Assembly (NCBI GenBank): GCA_009840385.1
Contig: VXNX01000013.1
Coordinates: 510,222-574,221, forward strand
Length of the DNA: 64,000 nucleotides
Source of the DNA: Candidatus Dadabacteria bacterium
GTDB taxonomy: Bacteria > Desulfobacterota_D > UBA1144 > Nemesobacterales > Nemesobacteraceae
Direction of reading: 5' to 3'
In this document: piece after piece, positions 26,567-35,440 of the stretch
Position numbering within the stretch: the first letter of the stretch is position 1
Layout of the letters: every line of letters begins with the position of its first letter
Translations under genes and position numbers: made by a program
Notes under the pieces: generated by a model
Seen by the model: the letters and a program-made list of their open reading frames with translations, nothing else
The model's database searches: none
Told to the model about the DNA's origin: nothing

Positions 26567-27622
26567 ATGGGAAAAGAAATAAAATTCGGACTTTCGGCTC
26601 CGATGCCAGGAGCTGACGTTGACGGACTCGTAAATTTTTCGGTAAAGGCCGACCAGCTTGGATTCGACACCATATGGTACCCCGATCATCTGCTTTTCGT
26701 GGCACCGGGAGCCATCGCTCCCGAGGCGTGGACCGTAGCTGCGGCGGCAGCGATGAGAACGGAAAACATAGCTTTGGGAACGGTTTCCGATCCCCACAGA
26801 ATGCATCCTGCCGTTTTCGCCCAGAGGCTCGCAACTGTTGACCAGCTTTCAAAGGGTAGGGTAGTGCTCTCCCTCGGGGTAGGCGAATCGATGAATCTTG
26901 ACGCGTTTGGAATCGAGTGGGGAAAACCTCTTTCGAAGCTCAGAGAATCCATAGAAGTCATGGAACTTCTTTGGGAAACCGACGAACCCGCGGACTTTAA
27001 CGGGCAGTTCTACAATCTCGAGAGCGCGTTTTTGCAGATAAAACCCTACGAGAGAAACAAAATACCGTTTTACATGGCTACCCACACCCCAAAAGGACTT
27101 CAGTTGACGGGAGAAAAAGGCGACGGGTGGCTGCCGATAGATCTAAATCCCGATCTCTACTCCCATTACCTGGGAGAAATAAAGGCCGCGGCGGATAACG
27201 CGGGAAGGTCGCTTGACAACGGTTTCGATCCCGCTTTATGGGTATTCACCTCTCTTGGAGAAAGCGTTGATGCCGCCTACGAGACGCTTGAACCCTTCAA
27301 GTACGTACTGGTTATGCAGGACCAGCTGCTGAAGGCCGGATACGATGTCGAGATACCCGAAGAATATCACGGTCTTAACTACTTCAACATAGTTCCGACG
27401 GATGAAGAGGGAAGGCAGAGGTTCAGGCAGCTCGGACAGCTTTTCCCGAGAGAAGCCATACTTGATTTCACAATTACGGGGTCGAAAAAAGACTGCATAG
27501 AAAAAATCGAGAAATTTATAGACGCCGGGGTAAGAAATTTCGTCTTGTTCTACAGGTTCAGCCCCGATCCTGATCTGGCGCTTGAGACTTACTCGAAGGA
27601 AATAATTCCTTATTTCAAATAA
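26567..27622 (+). CDS. LLM class flavin- or F420-dependent oxidoreductase
   Basis: 351 residues from ATG 26567; the open frame extends 31 codons further upstream but the conserved KFGLSAPMPGAD begins here and GAGGT lies 8 nt before this ATG. LGFDTIWYPDHLL, TENIALGTVSDPHRMHPAVFAQRLATVDQLSKGRVVLSLGVGE-type motifs resemble F420-dependent reductases more than luciferase. C-terminal barrel strands end in NFVLFYRFSPDP. Cofactor cannot be decided from the sequence alone. Divergent from the LLM gene at 25431. Confidence 0.86.
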   Translation: MGKEIKFGLSAPMPGADVDGLVNFSVKADQLGFDTIWYPDHLLFVAPGAIAPEAWTVAAAAAMRTENIALGTVSDPHRMHPAVFAQRLATVDQLSKGRVVLSLGVGESMNLDAFGIEWGKPLSKLRESIEVMELLWETDEPADFNGQFYNLESAFLQIKPYERNKIPFYMATHTPKGLQLTGEKGDGWLPIDLNPDLYSHYLGEIKAAADNAGRSLDNGFDPALWVFTSLGESVDAAYETLEPFKYVLVMQDQLLKAGYDVEIPEEYHGLNYFNIVPTDEEGRQRFRQLGQLFPREAILDFTITGSKKDCIEKIEKFIDAGVRNFVLFYRFSPDPDLALETYSKEIIPYFK

Positions 27623-27714
27623 AGTCTCCGGCGGTCTCAGGATCTCTTTGCAAACAGTTTCTGTATCTTTGTTAGGACTTACCGTCTCGTATTGCCTTGA
27701 AATCACTTTATTTC

Positions 27715-27743
27715 TTGACAATCCTCCAAATCCTTTGTTAAAT
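27715..27743 (+). promoter_or_regulatory. Promoter of the 186-residue membrane protein gene
   Basis: Perfect TTGACA (27715-27720), 17 nt spacer, TTAAAT (27738-27743), 54 nt before the ATG; GGAAGGA lies just upstream of the start. Confidence 0.6.
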
Positions 27744-27797
27744 ATAAAAGTGGCATTTGGCATCTAAAACCACCGGAATAAGAACTCCGGAAGGAAA

Positions 27798-28358
27798 ATG
27801 CTTTTGAAGAAAGCGACCGCCGTTATACTTTGCGCTATAATTCTCCTAGCTTGGGGATCCGTGTCATGGATGGTTCTTCCATGGCACCAGATGGTGGCCA
27901 ATGAATTTACAAACGAATCCGAAGTCGCCGAAGCCATAAGGGCAAATGCCCCGAAAGCCGGAATTTACTGGCTGCCGTTCTCGCATAAGGATCATAAGCC
28001 GGGAGAGACAGCAGCGTTTGTAAACGCCCTTCCTCAGGGCTACGGTCCCGGCATGATAAAACAGCTTGTCACCCAGTTCATCGGCGATCTTGTAAGCGTC
28101 CTGATCGTTGTCTGCCTTCTATCCCTGACAGCAGGACTTGGTTACTGGGGACGAGTGGGGTTTGTCACTTTAGTCGGAGTGGCCATAGGCTTTGTAGGCC
28201 ATTTTGCTTACTGGAACTGGTTCGGGTTTCCAACTCCGTACCTGATCGTCACCGTCGCCGACAGTGTGATCGCCTGGCTTCTCGCGGGACTCGCGATGGC
28301 CAGATTTGTAGCAAAAGATACCAAAAAGTTAACCACCGCCGGTGGAAGGTACGGTTAG
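27798..28358 (+). CDS. Membrane protein of unknown function
   Basis: 186 residues: an N-terminal hydrophobic helix (about 6-26), a periplasmic loop of about 60 residues containing FTNESEVAEAIRANAP and WLPFSHKD, and three further helices (about 88-110, 114-137, 144-168) with a short basic C-terminus. The loop between helix 1 and 2 and the WNWFGFPTPY segment look conserved in style, but I do not recognise the family. It has its own promoter and stands alone between the LLM gene and the oppositely oriented binding-protein operon. Confidence 0.75.
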   Translation: MLLKKATAVILCAIILLAWGSVSWMVLPWHQMVANEFTNESEVAEAIRANAPKAGIYWLPFSHKDHKPGETAAFVNALPQGYGPGMIKQLVTQFIGDLVSVLIVVCLLSLTAGLGYWGRVGFVTLVGVAIGFVGHFAYWNWFGFPTPYLIVTVADSVIAWLLAGLAMARFVAKDTKKLTTAGGRYG

Positions 28359-28415
28359 GCCGGCAAATAATCCGTGCTCAGACATTCTCTTCGAGCGCAG
28401 AATCCTGGTGGATCC

Positions 28416-30023
28416 TTAACGTTCGCCGGAGGCGGAAGGACTTGCAAACCTGACTTTGCTGAAGTAAAGAAAATTGAGGCGGTCGGGCTCGAGTCCCTCC
28501 ACATACGGCTTGATCATATTCTGCTGAACCGAGTTCAGGTAAGGAACTATCGCAACTCCCGTTTCCACGAGAATTCTCTGAGCACCGTTGTAAAGAACCG
28601 CTCTTTGCTTGCGATCCAGAACCCCGGCGGCCTTTTCAACCAGACGGTCGTATTCCGGATCGCACCAGCCTGTACGGTTGTTCCCGCTTCCGCACTCAAA
28701 GAGGTTCATGAAATTGTGAGGATCCGGGAAATCCGCCTGCCATCCGGCTCTGAATACGGGAGGAGGGTCGGTTCTGAGCGTACTCAGGTAAACGGCCCAT
28801 TCTTGATTCATAAGCTTGACTTCAATGCCCAGATGCTCCTTCCACATGCCCTGGAACGCCTCAGCGACAATTCTATTGTTTCCGGTATCCGGGTAGAGAA
28901 AGGTAGTCTGCGGAAAATTCTCTCCGTTCGGATATCCGGCCATCTCAAGAAATTCCCGCGCCTTTTGCACATCGAACGAAATACCGATCCGAGGATTGTG
29001 GGCAAGCATGTCGATCGGTATCCATGAAGTTACGGGTACTCCAGCCCCCTGAAGAAGTCCGGCGAGGCTTTCCCTGTCTATCGAACTCGCAAAAGCCTTT
29101 CTCACCAGAGGATTGTCAAATGGGGCTTTCTTGGTGTTGAATCCTATGTAGTTGTTTCTGAAAACTATGCTCTGCTTAAAATCCGGAAGTTTCATAACCC
29201 TTGGAACCTCAAGCAGGGGAATTCCCTTGCTGTCAAGAAAATCGAGCTCCCCGCTCTCATAAAGGGCCAGAGTGGATACGGGATTTTCGTTCATTATCAT
29301 CTTTACCTTCTTAGCGCTTTTGGGTTTCTCCCCCCAGTAGCCTTCGTACTCCTTGATAAGAACTTCCTTATGATGCTTCCATTCTTTCAATCTGTAAGGT
29401 CCCAGAGTTGCTATGTTTTCGGCTTCAGTCCACCTGGTTCCGTATTTCTCAACAATATCCTTTCTCATCGGAAAAGTGGACATGAAAGTCACCAGGTTCA
29501 GAAAATAGGCCCTCGGCTTTTCAAGAGTAACGACAAGAGTATGTTCATCCGGGGCTTTTACCCCGACTTTGCCAAAATCCTTTATCTCCCCCGAGTTAAA
29601 CTCCCTGGCGTTTTTTATGTCAAAAAGAAAGTAGGCGTAGCTTCCGGCGGTTTCCGGCTTGAGAATCCTTTTCCATGAATAAAGGAAATCCCCGGCCTTA
29701 AGGGGCTTTCCATCCGTCCACAAGACTTTTTCCCTTATTTTAAAAGTATAAGTCCTTCCGTCCTCGCTTACTCGCCAGCTTCGCGCGAGAGCGGGTACGG
29801 GCTCATATTTTTCATCAAACGCCGCGAGGCCGTCCATTATGTTCTCTATGATTGTAAAAGATGTGACATCGGTAGCGAGAGACCAGTCAAGCGTGGGAGG
29901 TTCGGTGCCGATATTTATGTTAAGCGTGTCCTTGCGGGAGATATCTGCGGCGTCGGGGGCCCTGTTTCCAGAACCGCAGGAAATAAAAAGCATGGAGAAG
30001 AAAACGCAAAAAAAGACTCTCAA
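28416..30023 (-). CDS. Peptide/oligopeptide ABC substrate-binding lipoprotein (OppA-like)
   Basis: 535 residues, solute-binding family 5. Short signal peptide with lipobox FISC (cysteine near residue 16), then NINIGTEPPTLDWSLATDVTSFTIIENIMDGL, LKAGDFLYSWKRIL and the C-terminal PDPHNFMNLFECGSG segment, typical of OppA/DppA proteins. Start is TTG at 30023, six bases after the preceding gene. No permease or ATPase gene accompanies it here. Last gene of the acyl-CoA carboxylase operon. Confidence 0.88.
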   Translation of the reverse strand: MRVFFCVFFSMLFISCGSGNRAPDAADISRKDTLNINIGTEPPTLDWSLATDVTSFTIIENIMDGLAAFDEKYEPVPALARSWRVSEDGRTYTFKIREKVLWTDGKPLKAGDFLYSWKRILKPETAGSYAYFLFDIKNAREFNSGEIKDFGKVGVKAPDEHTLVVTLEKPRAYFLNLVTFMSTFPMRKDIVEKYGTRWTEAENIATLGPYRLKEWKHHKEVLIKEYEGYWGEKPKSAKKVKMIMNENPVSTLALYESGELDFLDSKGIPLLEVPRVMKLPDFKQSIVFRNNYIGFNTKKAPFDNPLVRKAFASSIDRESLAGLLQGAGVPVTSWIPIDMLAHNPRIGISFDVQKAREFLEMAGYPNGENFPQTTFLYPDTGNNRIVAEAFQGMWKEHLGIEVKLMNQEWAVYLSTLRTDPPPVFRAGWQADFPDPHNFMNLFECGSGNNRTGWCDPEYDRLVEKAAGVLDRKQRAVLYNGAQRILVETGVAIVPYLNSVQQNMIKPYVEGLEPDRLNFLYFSKVRFASPSASGER

Positions 30024-30030
30024 CTGAAAA

Positions 30031-31188
30031 TTACTGGCCTAAAACTTTGAACCCGCCGTCTTGCTCTATTCCTACAACCGGGTCGTAAACGGCGTCTCCG
30101 TTAAGATCAAAATAGAAATCGCTGCCGTAAATACTGTTCTCCAGCCTCACATTCTCCATTGCGTCGCGAATCGCCTCCCGGTCGGTTGAACCCGCGTCAG
30201 CTACAGACTGTGCGAAAATCCTGACGGCTTCGTAGGCCCGTGCGGTAAAAGAGCTGGCATCTTCACCCGTTCTCTCTTTGTACTCGTCGCGGAACTTGCG
30301 GTTCTCCGGCGTATCGATGGAAGGAAGCCAGACCGTAAAGGTAAGCGCGCCTTTCCCCGCCCCGGCCTCTTCTTGCTGTGCGTCTCTGATTTCGTTGGTT
30401 GTGAGAAGAATTCCTATAATGGAAGCTTCCAGTCCGTCAACCCTTTCGGCCTGAACCAGGATTCCCGTGCGCTCTGTCCCCTGAGCCGACATGAATATAT
30501 ACTCTGCTCCTGAGTTTGCTATCTGGGTCAACTGGGCGGTCAGGTCAGGCAACTCTTCGCTTGAAGGTACTGTATAAGTCTGGTCGCTGACGATCGAGAT
30601 GCTTCGGTCCTTTTCAATCTCCCGCTTCACCGCCTCATAAGCGCTAGCTGAAAAAGTGTCCCCCGCATTTGTTATCATGGCCACTTTAGTATAGTTAAGC
30701 TCCCGCTTAGATTCTTCGACCCCGTGAGGAACCAGTCGCTCCACGGTGAGAGATGAACGGAAAAGAAATTCGCTTCGGGCGCTGAGCCCCATAGCGGCCG
30801 AGGTCGGGCTTAAAGAGACGGTCCTGTTTTTATCAATGATATCAATAATATCTTCGGTCCTGCTTGAACTGAAGGGACCGAGTACGGCTGCCACTTCGTC
30901 CTGTTCAATAAGCTTTGTGTACGCTTCCCGCACGGATTGCCGATTACTTTTGGAATCCCCAAAAATGAATCTGATTTCCTGGTCCCCGAGAAGCGGCGAT
31001 TCGTGAATTTCTTCAAGGGCAAACTCCATAGCTTTTCTCATGGACACGCCTATCGATGCGTGCGGGCCCGAAAAGGGAAGAACAACACCTACCGGAATCT
31101 CATTGGCGCTTTCCCTGTCATCGCAGGAGGCAAAAACCAGTACCGCAGCGACCGCGGCGAAGAGCATAACAACAGCAATTTTTTTCAT
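30031..31188 (-). CDS. Branched-chain-type ABC substrate-binding lipoprotein (LivJ-like)
   Basis: 385 residues, periplasmic-binding family 6. Signal peptide with lipobox FASC (cysteine at about 22), then IPVGVVLPFSGPHASIGVSMRKAMEFALEEI and VAAVLGPFSSSRTEDI, the usual first-lobe pattern. An AAGGAG site lies about 11 nt before the ATG. It follows the BCCP gene by 30 nt and precedes the OppA-like gene by 7 nt. Ligand could be an amino acid, amide or aromatic acid; no transporter subunits are adjacent. Confidence 0.87.
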   Translation of the reverse strand: MKKIAVVMLFAAVAAVLVFASCDDRESANEIPVGVVLPFSGPHASIGVSMRKAMEFALEEIHESPLLGDQEIRFIFGDSKSNRQSVREAYTKLIEQDEVAAVLGPFSSSRTEDIIDIIDKNRTVSLSPTSAAMGLSARSEFLFRSSLTVERLVPHGVEESKRELNYTKVAMITNAGDTFSASAYEAVKREIEKDRSISIVSDQTYTVPSSEELPDLTAQLTQIANSGAEYIFMSAQGTERTGILVQAERVDGLEASIIGILLTTNEIRDAQQEEAGAGKGALTFTVWLPSIDTPENRKFRDEYKERTGEDASSFTARAYEAVRIFAQSVADAGSTDREAIRDAMENVRLENSIYGSDFYFDLNGDAVYDPVVGIEQDGGFKVLGQ

Positions 31189-31218
31189 AACCAGGCTATC
31201 TCCTTGCTCTGAATACTT

Positions 31219-31707
31219 CTACTCATCGGAGAGAACGACCAGAACAGAGTCCTTCTCAGCCGTTTCCCCTTCCTTGACCCTTATTTCCTTTATTGTACCC
31301 GAAGCGGATGCCTTAAGCTCGCTTTCCATCTTCATGGCTTCAACCACTATGACGCTGTCTCCCACCTCGACGCTGTCTCCCTGCTTCTTAAGGATCTTCA
31401 CTACCCTGCTGTGCATCGGCGCCGTTATGTTAAGACTTCCCGTGCCTTCCTCCTGCGAAGCGTCCCTTCCGGAAACGGCCTCTATCTCATAGAGGTCGCC
31501 CTCGTGGAAAACCTGTATTTTCTTCCCTTCCCTGAATATCCCTACGGTAATGCTTTTGTTATCAACTAGGATCGAATACGTATTTTCGTCTATACGCAGA
31601 AATTCTATCTCTTTCTGCTCGCCGTCGATGCCGAAGAGACTAAGCCCCTCCTTCTCTTCGAAGTCTACTTTGTAGGTTTTGTTCCCCAGTTTGAAAGTGT
31701 ATGTCAT
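31219..31707 (-). CDS. Biotin carboxyl carrier protein of acyl-CoA carboxylase
   Basis: 162 residues. The N-terminal 80 residues form a beta-rich region resembling the BT domain of propionyl-CoA carboxylase alpha chains. The C-terminal biotinyl domain (about 92-161) has the EAMKMES motif with biotinylated K126. Overlaps the biotin carboxylase gene by 4 nt, so the alpha chain appears split into two proteins. Works with the biotin carboxylase and carboxyltransferase encoded upstream. Confidence 0.92.
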   Translation of the reverse strand: MTYTFKLGNKTYKVDFEEKEGLSLFGIDGEQKEIEFLRIDENTYSILVDNKSITVGIFREGKKIQVFHEGDLYEIEAVSGRDASQEEGTGSLNITAPMHSRVVKILKKQGDSVEVGDSVIVVEAMKMESELKASASGTIKEIRVKEGETAEKDSVLVVLSDE

Positions 31708-33200
31708 AAAAGCGGATTCCCGGATACGCCCATTCTTCTGGCAAAATGCTTCCAGCCTGAAGAGATAGCCTTTGTTCCCTGCGCGATTTGGTTTGAGCCG
31801 CCGTTCATGGCGACAGCCGCAGCCATGAGTATAAGTTCAGGATCGGATTCCTCGGGCACCAGAGTCTCCGGATGTCTTTCTATAAAACCCGTGTCAATCT
31901 GCGCCTTGCGGAACTCAGGGTCCCGCATCATTCTGATCAGAAAACCGAGATTGGTTCTCACTCCAAGAACCACGTATTCCCTCAGGGCAGAGAGCATTCT
32001 GTCTACCGCGTCTTCCCGGGAATTTCCCCAGACGACAAGCTTTGAGAGCATCGGGTCGTAGAAAGACGTTATCTCGCAGCCGCTGTAAACGGATGAATCA
32101 TCCCTTACTCCCGGACCGCTGGGAGCCCGCACGTACCGAAGGACTCCTGGCGAGGGAAGAAAATTGGTGGCGGGATCCTCCGCGTAAACCCTGCACTCAA
32201 GGGCGTGGCCTTGCATTTTTATGGCGGACTGTTTAAACGGCAGTTTCTCTCCCGAAGCTATCCTTATCATCCACTTCACAATATCGATTCCTGTGATCAT
32301 TTCCGTGACCGGATGCTCAACCTGCACCCTGGTGTTCATCTCCAGAAAATAGAAATTCTCCTCTTGGTCCATTATGAACTCGACAGTGCCGGCCCCGAAA
32401 TAGTCAACCGCCTTTGCTATGCGAAGGGCGACTTCGCACATGTTTTTTCTGGTCTTAGCGCTTATAAACCCCGAGGGGGCTTCCTCTATCACTTTCTGGT
32501 GGCGCCTCTGTATTGAGCATTCCCGCTCAAACAGATGCAGTAGGTTTCCATGCTTGTCCCCAAGAACCTGGACTTCTACATGTCTCGGTTGCTGAATAAA
32601 CTTCTCTATGAATACAGAATCATCCCCAAAAGAGGAAAACGCTTCGCTTCTGGCCATTCGGAGGGACGATTCGAACTCTTCCTTGGAATTAACAAGCCTC
32701 ATTCCCTTTCCGCCTCCGCCCGCAGAAGCCTTTATCATGACCGGGTAGCCGATTCTCTTCGCCACCCTTGAGGCCTCAACGTCGGACACGGCTCCTTCGG
32801 ATCCCGGGACAAGCGGCAGTTTCGCGTCTCTGGCTATTTTCCTCGCGGTGACCTTGTCCCCCATAAGCCTTATAGCCTCGGCGGAAGGCCCTATGAAAAC
32901 TACGCCTTCTTTCTCGCACAGCTCGGCGAAAGAATCGTTTTCGGAGAGAAATCCGAATCCGGGGTGTATGGCTTCGGCTCCCGACTCCTTGGCAGCGGCG
33001 ACTATCTTTTCTCCGACCAGGTAGCTTTCCGAGGGTTTCGGCGATCCTATGTGGTAGGCCTCGTCCGCGAGCATCACGTGAAGAGCGTCTCTGTCAGCGT
33101 CTGAGTAGACAGCCACGGTAGCGATCCCAAGCTCCCGGCACGCCCTGATGATTCTTACCGCTATCTCTCCCCTGTTTGCTATCAGTATCTTCTTGAACAT
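31704..33200 (-). CDS. accC: Acyl-CoA carboxylase biotin carboxylase subunit
   Basis: ATP-dependent carboxylation of biotin. 498 residues: KILIANRGEIAVRIIRACRELGI, ATP-grasp loop KASAGGGGKGMRLV, SIQRRHQKVIEEAPS and the FLEMNTRVQVEHPVTE catalytic segment are intact. A C-terminal extension of about 45 residues beyond standard AccC resembles acyl-CoA carboxylase alpha chains. Sixteen bases separate it from pccB. The substrate is set by the carboxyltransferase. Confidence 0.94.
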   Translation of the reverse strand: MFKKILIANRGEIAVRIIRACRELGIATVAVYSDADRDALHVMLADEAYHIGSPKPSESYLVGEKIVAAAKESGAEAIHPGFGFLSENDSFAELCEKEGVVFIGPSAEAIRLMGDKVTARKIARDAKLPLVPGSEGAVSDVEASRVAKRIGYPVMIKASAGGGGKGMRLVNSKEEFESSLRMARSEAFSSFGDDSVFIEKFIQQPRHVEVQVLGDKHGNLLHLFERECSIQRRHQKVIEEAPSGFISAKTRKNMCEVALRIAKAVDYFGAGTVEFIMDQEENFYFLEMNTRVQVEHPVTEMITGIDIVKWMIRIASGEKLPFKQSAIKMQGHALECRVYAEDPATNFLPSPGVLRYVRAPSGPGVRDDSSVYSGCEITSFYDPMLSKLVVWGNSREDAVDRMLSALREYVVLGVRTNLGFLIRMMRDPEFRKAQIDTGFIERHPETLVPEESDPELILMAAAVAMNGGSNQIAQGTKAISSGWKHFARRMGVSGNPLL

Positions 33201-33216
33201 CTTTCTAACCGGCCGC

Positions 33217-34779
33217 TCAGAGGGGAATGTTCCCGTGCTTTTTCGGCGGGAGCGTCTGTCTTTTTCCGCTTAGCATCTCCAGTGCCGCTATCACTCTGTG
33301 TCTCGTGTCTTCGGGTTTTATGACCTCGTCTATGTAACCTAGGCTCGCAGCGCGATACGGATTCGCGAAATTCTTTTTGTACTCCTCAATGAGCCTGATT
33401 CTCTCGGCGTCGGGGTCGTCCGCGGCGGCTATTTCCCCGCGGGAAATTATGTTCACGGCCCCGTCGGGCCCCATGACCGCTATTTCCGCCGTGGGATAGG
33501 CGAGGTTAACGTCTCCCCTTATGTGTTTTGAGGACATGACGTCGTAAGCTCCTCCGTAGGCCTTTCTGGTTATCACCGTGATTCTCGGAACCGTGGCCTC
33601 GCAGTAGGCGTAAAGCAGCTTCGCACCGTGCCTTATGATTCCCCCCCATTCCTGCGAGGTTCCCGGAAGAAAGCCCGGCACGTCGACAAAAGTAAGAAGC
33701 GGGATATTAAAAGCGTCGCAGAACCTCACGAACCTGGCTCCCTTAACCGAAGCGTCTATGTCAAGGCATCCCGCCAGCACCTTGGGCTGGTTCCCGACGA
33801 TGCCGACTGTATGTCCGTTCATCCTCGCGAACCCTATAACTATGTTTTTCGCGTAGTGCTCCTGCACCTCAAAGAAATACGAATTATCGACTATAGGTCT
33901 GATCACATCCAGTATGTCGTAGGGCTTGTTGGGGTTATCAGGGATAAGTTCGCGAAGACTCATCTCCTTTCTGTCCACGGGGTCATCGCACGGGACCACC
34001 GGCGGATCCTCCATGTTGTTTGAGGGAAGAAAACCCAAGAGTTCCTTTATTATCTCTATCGAGTCGCCGTCGTCCTCGGAGGCAAAATGCGCGACGCCGC
34101 TCACGGAATTGTGAACCATGGCGCCGCCAAGCTCTTCAGAGGACACCTCTTCATGCGTAACGGTCTTGATCACGTCGGGACCCGTCACGAACATGTAGCT
34201 TGTGCTCTTTGACATGATCGTGAAGTCGTTCATTACCGGGGAGTAAACGGCCCCGCCGGCGCACGGGCCCATGATCGCGGATATCTGCGGTATGACTCCC
34301 GAAGAGATGACGTTTCGGAGGAATATTTCCCCGTAAGCCCCGAGGCTCTTGACCCCTTCCTGGATTCTGGCCCCGCCGGAATCGTTAAGACCTATGATAG
34401 GCGCCCCGGTTGAGAGGGCAAGATCCATTATCTTGCATATCTTTTTTCCCTGCTCAAGGCCCAGAGAACCGCCGAAAACCGTAAAGTCCTGGGCATAGAC
34501 AAACACTTGGCGCCCTTCAATTTTTCCGTAGCCCGTAACCACGCCGTCGCCGAGGATTCTCCTTTTCTCCATGCCGAAATCGGTGCAGTCGTGAAGAACG
34601 AACTTGTCAAGTTCGACAAAAGTATCCCTGTCAAGGAGCTCGGCTATTCGTTCGCGGGCCGTCTGCTTGCCGGAATCATGCTGTCTCTTGATTCTGGCTT
34701 CGCCGCCGCCTAAGCCCGCCTCTTTTTCTTTATCTTCTAGAATTCTGACTTTCTCTTTCATTAGATGCTCCAGACCCAC
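33217..34779 (-). CDS. pccB: Acyl-CoA carboxylase carboxyltransferase (propionyl-CoA carboxylase beta type)
   Basis: Transfers carboxyl from biotin to an acyl-CoA such as propionyl-, acetyl- or methylcrotonyl-CoA. 520 residues in the crotonase fold: [56 protein letters not shown], and the C-terminal half with [27 protein letters not shown] and [12 protein letters not shown]. The latter motifs match PccB. First gene of a five-gene operon. Confidence 0.93.
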   Translation of the reverse strand: MGLEHLMKEKVRILEDKEKEAGLGGGEARIKRQHDSGKQTARERIAELLDRDTFVELDKFVLHDCTDFGMEKRRILGDGVVTGYGKIEGRQVFVYAQDFTVFGGSLGLEQGKKICKIMDLALSTGAPIIGLNDSGGARIQEGVKSLGAYGEIFLRNVISSGVIPQISAIMGPCAGGAVYSPVMNDFTIMSKSTSYMFVTGPDVIKTVTHEEVSSEELGGAMVHNSVSGVAHFASEDDGDSIEIIKELLGFLPSNNMEDPPVVPCDDPVDRKEMSLRELIPDNPNKPYDILDVIRPIVDNSYFFEVQEHYAKNIVIGFARMNGHTVGIVGNQPKVLAGCLDIDASVKGARFVRFCDAFNIPLLTFVDVPGFLPGTSQEWGGIIRHGAKLLYAYCEATVPRITVITRKAYGGAYDVMSSKHIRGDVNLAYPTAEIAVMGPDGAVNIISRGEIAAADDPDAERIRLIEEYKKNFANPYRAASLGYIDEVIKPEDTRHRVIAALEMLSGKRQTLPPKKHGNIPL

Positions 34780-34804
34780 CCACAGCTAAAAAACGGATCA
34801 GTCA

Positions 34805-34832
34805 ATCATAACACGCGGGGACGCTGTTTCAA
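34805..34832 (-). promoter_or_regulatory. Promoter of the pccB-accC-BCCP operon
   Basis: Minus strand: TTGAAA (34832-34827), 16 nt spacer, TATGAT (34810-34805), giving a leader of about 20 nt. The -35 overlaps the coaE stop codon; GGAG lies 9 nt before the pccB ATG. Confidence 0.6.
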
Positions 34833-35440
34833 GACTCAACGGCGCAAAGAGCCTCGAATAAGGCACACACCTGAGCGCCCAGATTCTCCATGTCGGAGGA
34901 ATTTTCTATCAGAAAATCGGCCTGGGATGCCTTTTCCGCTTCAGACATCTGGGAATCCATGCGGCGACGGATTTCCTCAGGCGACATGCCGTCGCGCTCC
35001 GCCACCCTGCGCTCCCTCAACTCCCCGGGACACGTAACCACCACCAGACCGTCGATCAGGTCATTAAGACCGCCGCTTTTGCGATCTATGAGAGATGCCT
35101 CGACGAACACCATCTGTTGCTCGTCGTCTCGGGTGGATATTCTCTCCTTTATGCGCTCAAGAATCCTAGGATGGGTTATCCGGTTTAGCCGCGCGCGCTC
35201 TCTTTCGTCTGCAAACACCACTTCGGCAAGGGCCTCGCGGTCAAGTGTGCCGTCCTCGCGGAGAATTTCCCTGCCGAAGCCGGCAACGATTTCCGCAAGC
35301 GCCGGTTCCCCTGGGCTCACGATTTCCCTCGCCACCTCATCCGCGTCCAGGGTGAAGGCCCCCAGTTCGCGAAGCATCCGCGCCACCGTCGACTTGCCCG
35401 AACCTATGTTTCCCGTGAGTCCGTATATTTTCATCTTCAA
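34829..35440 (-). CDS. coaE: Dephospho-CoA kinase
   Basis: Last step of coenzyme A synthesis. 203 residues with P-loop GLTGNIGSGKST, the LDADEVAREIV segment and LID-type region. The ATG overlaps the gltX stop by 4 nt. A second in-frame ATG lies two codons in. Confidence 0.95.
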   Translation of the reverse strand: MKMKIYGLTGNIGSGKSTVARMLRELGAFTLDADEVAREIVSPGEPALAEIVAGFGREILREDGTLDREALAEVVFADERERARLNRITHPRILERIKERISTRDDEQQMVFVEASLIDRKSGGLNDLIDGLVVVTCPGELRERRVAERDGMSPEEIRRRMDSQMSEAEKASQADFLIENSSDMENLGAQVCALFEALCAVES

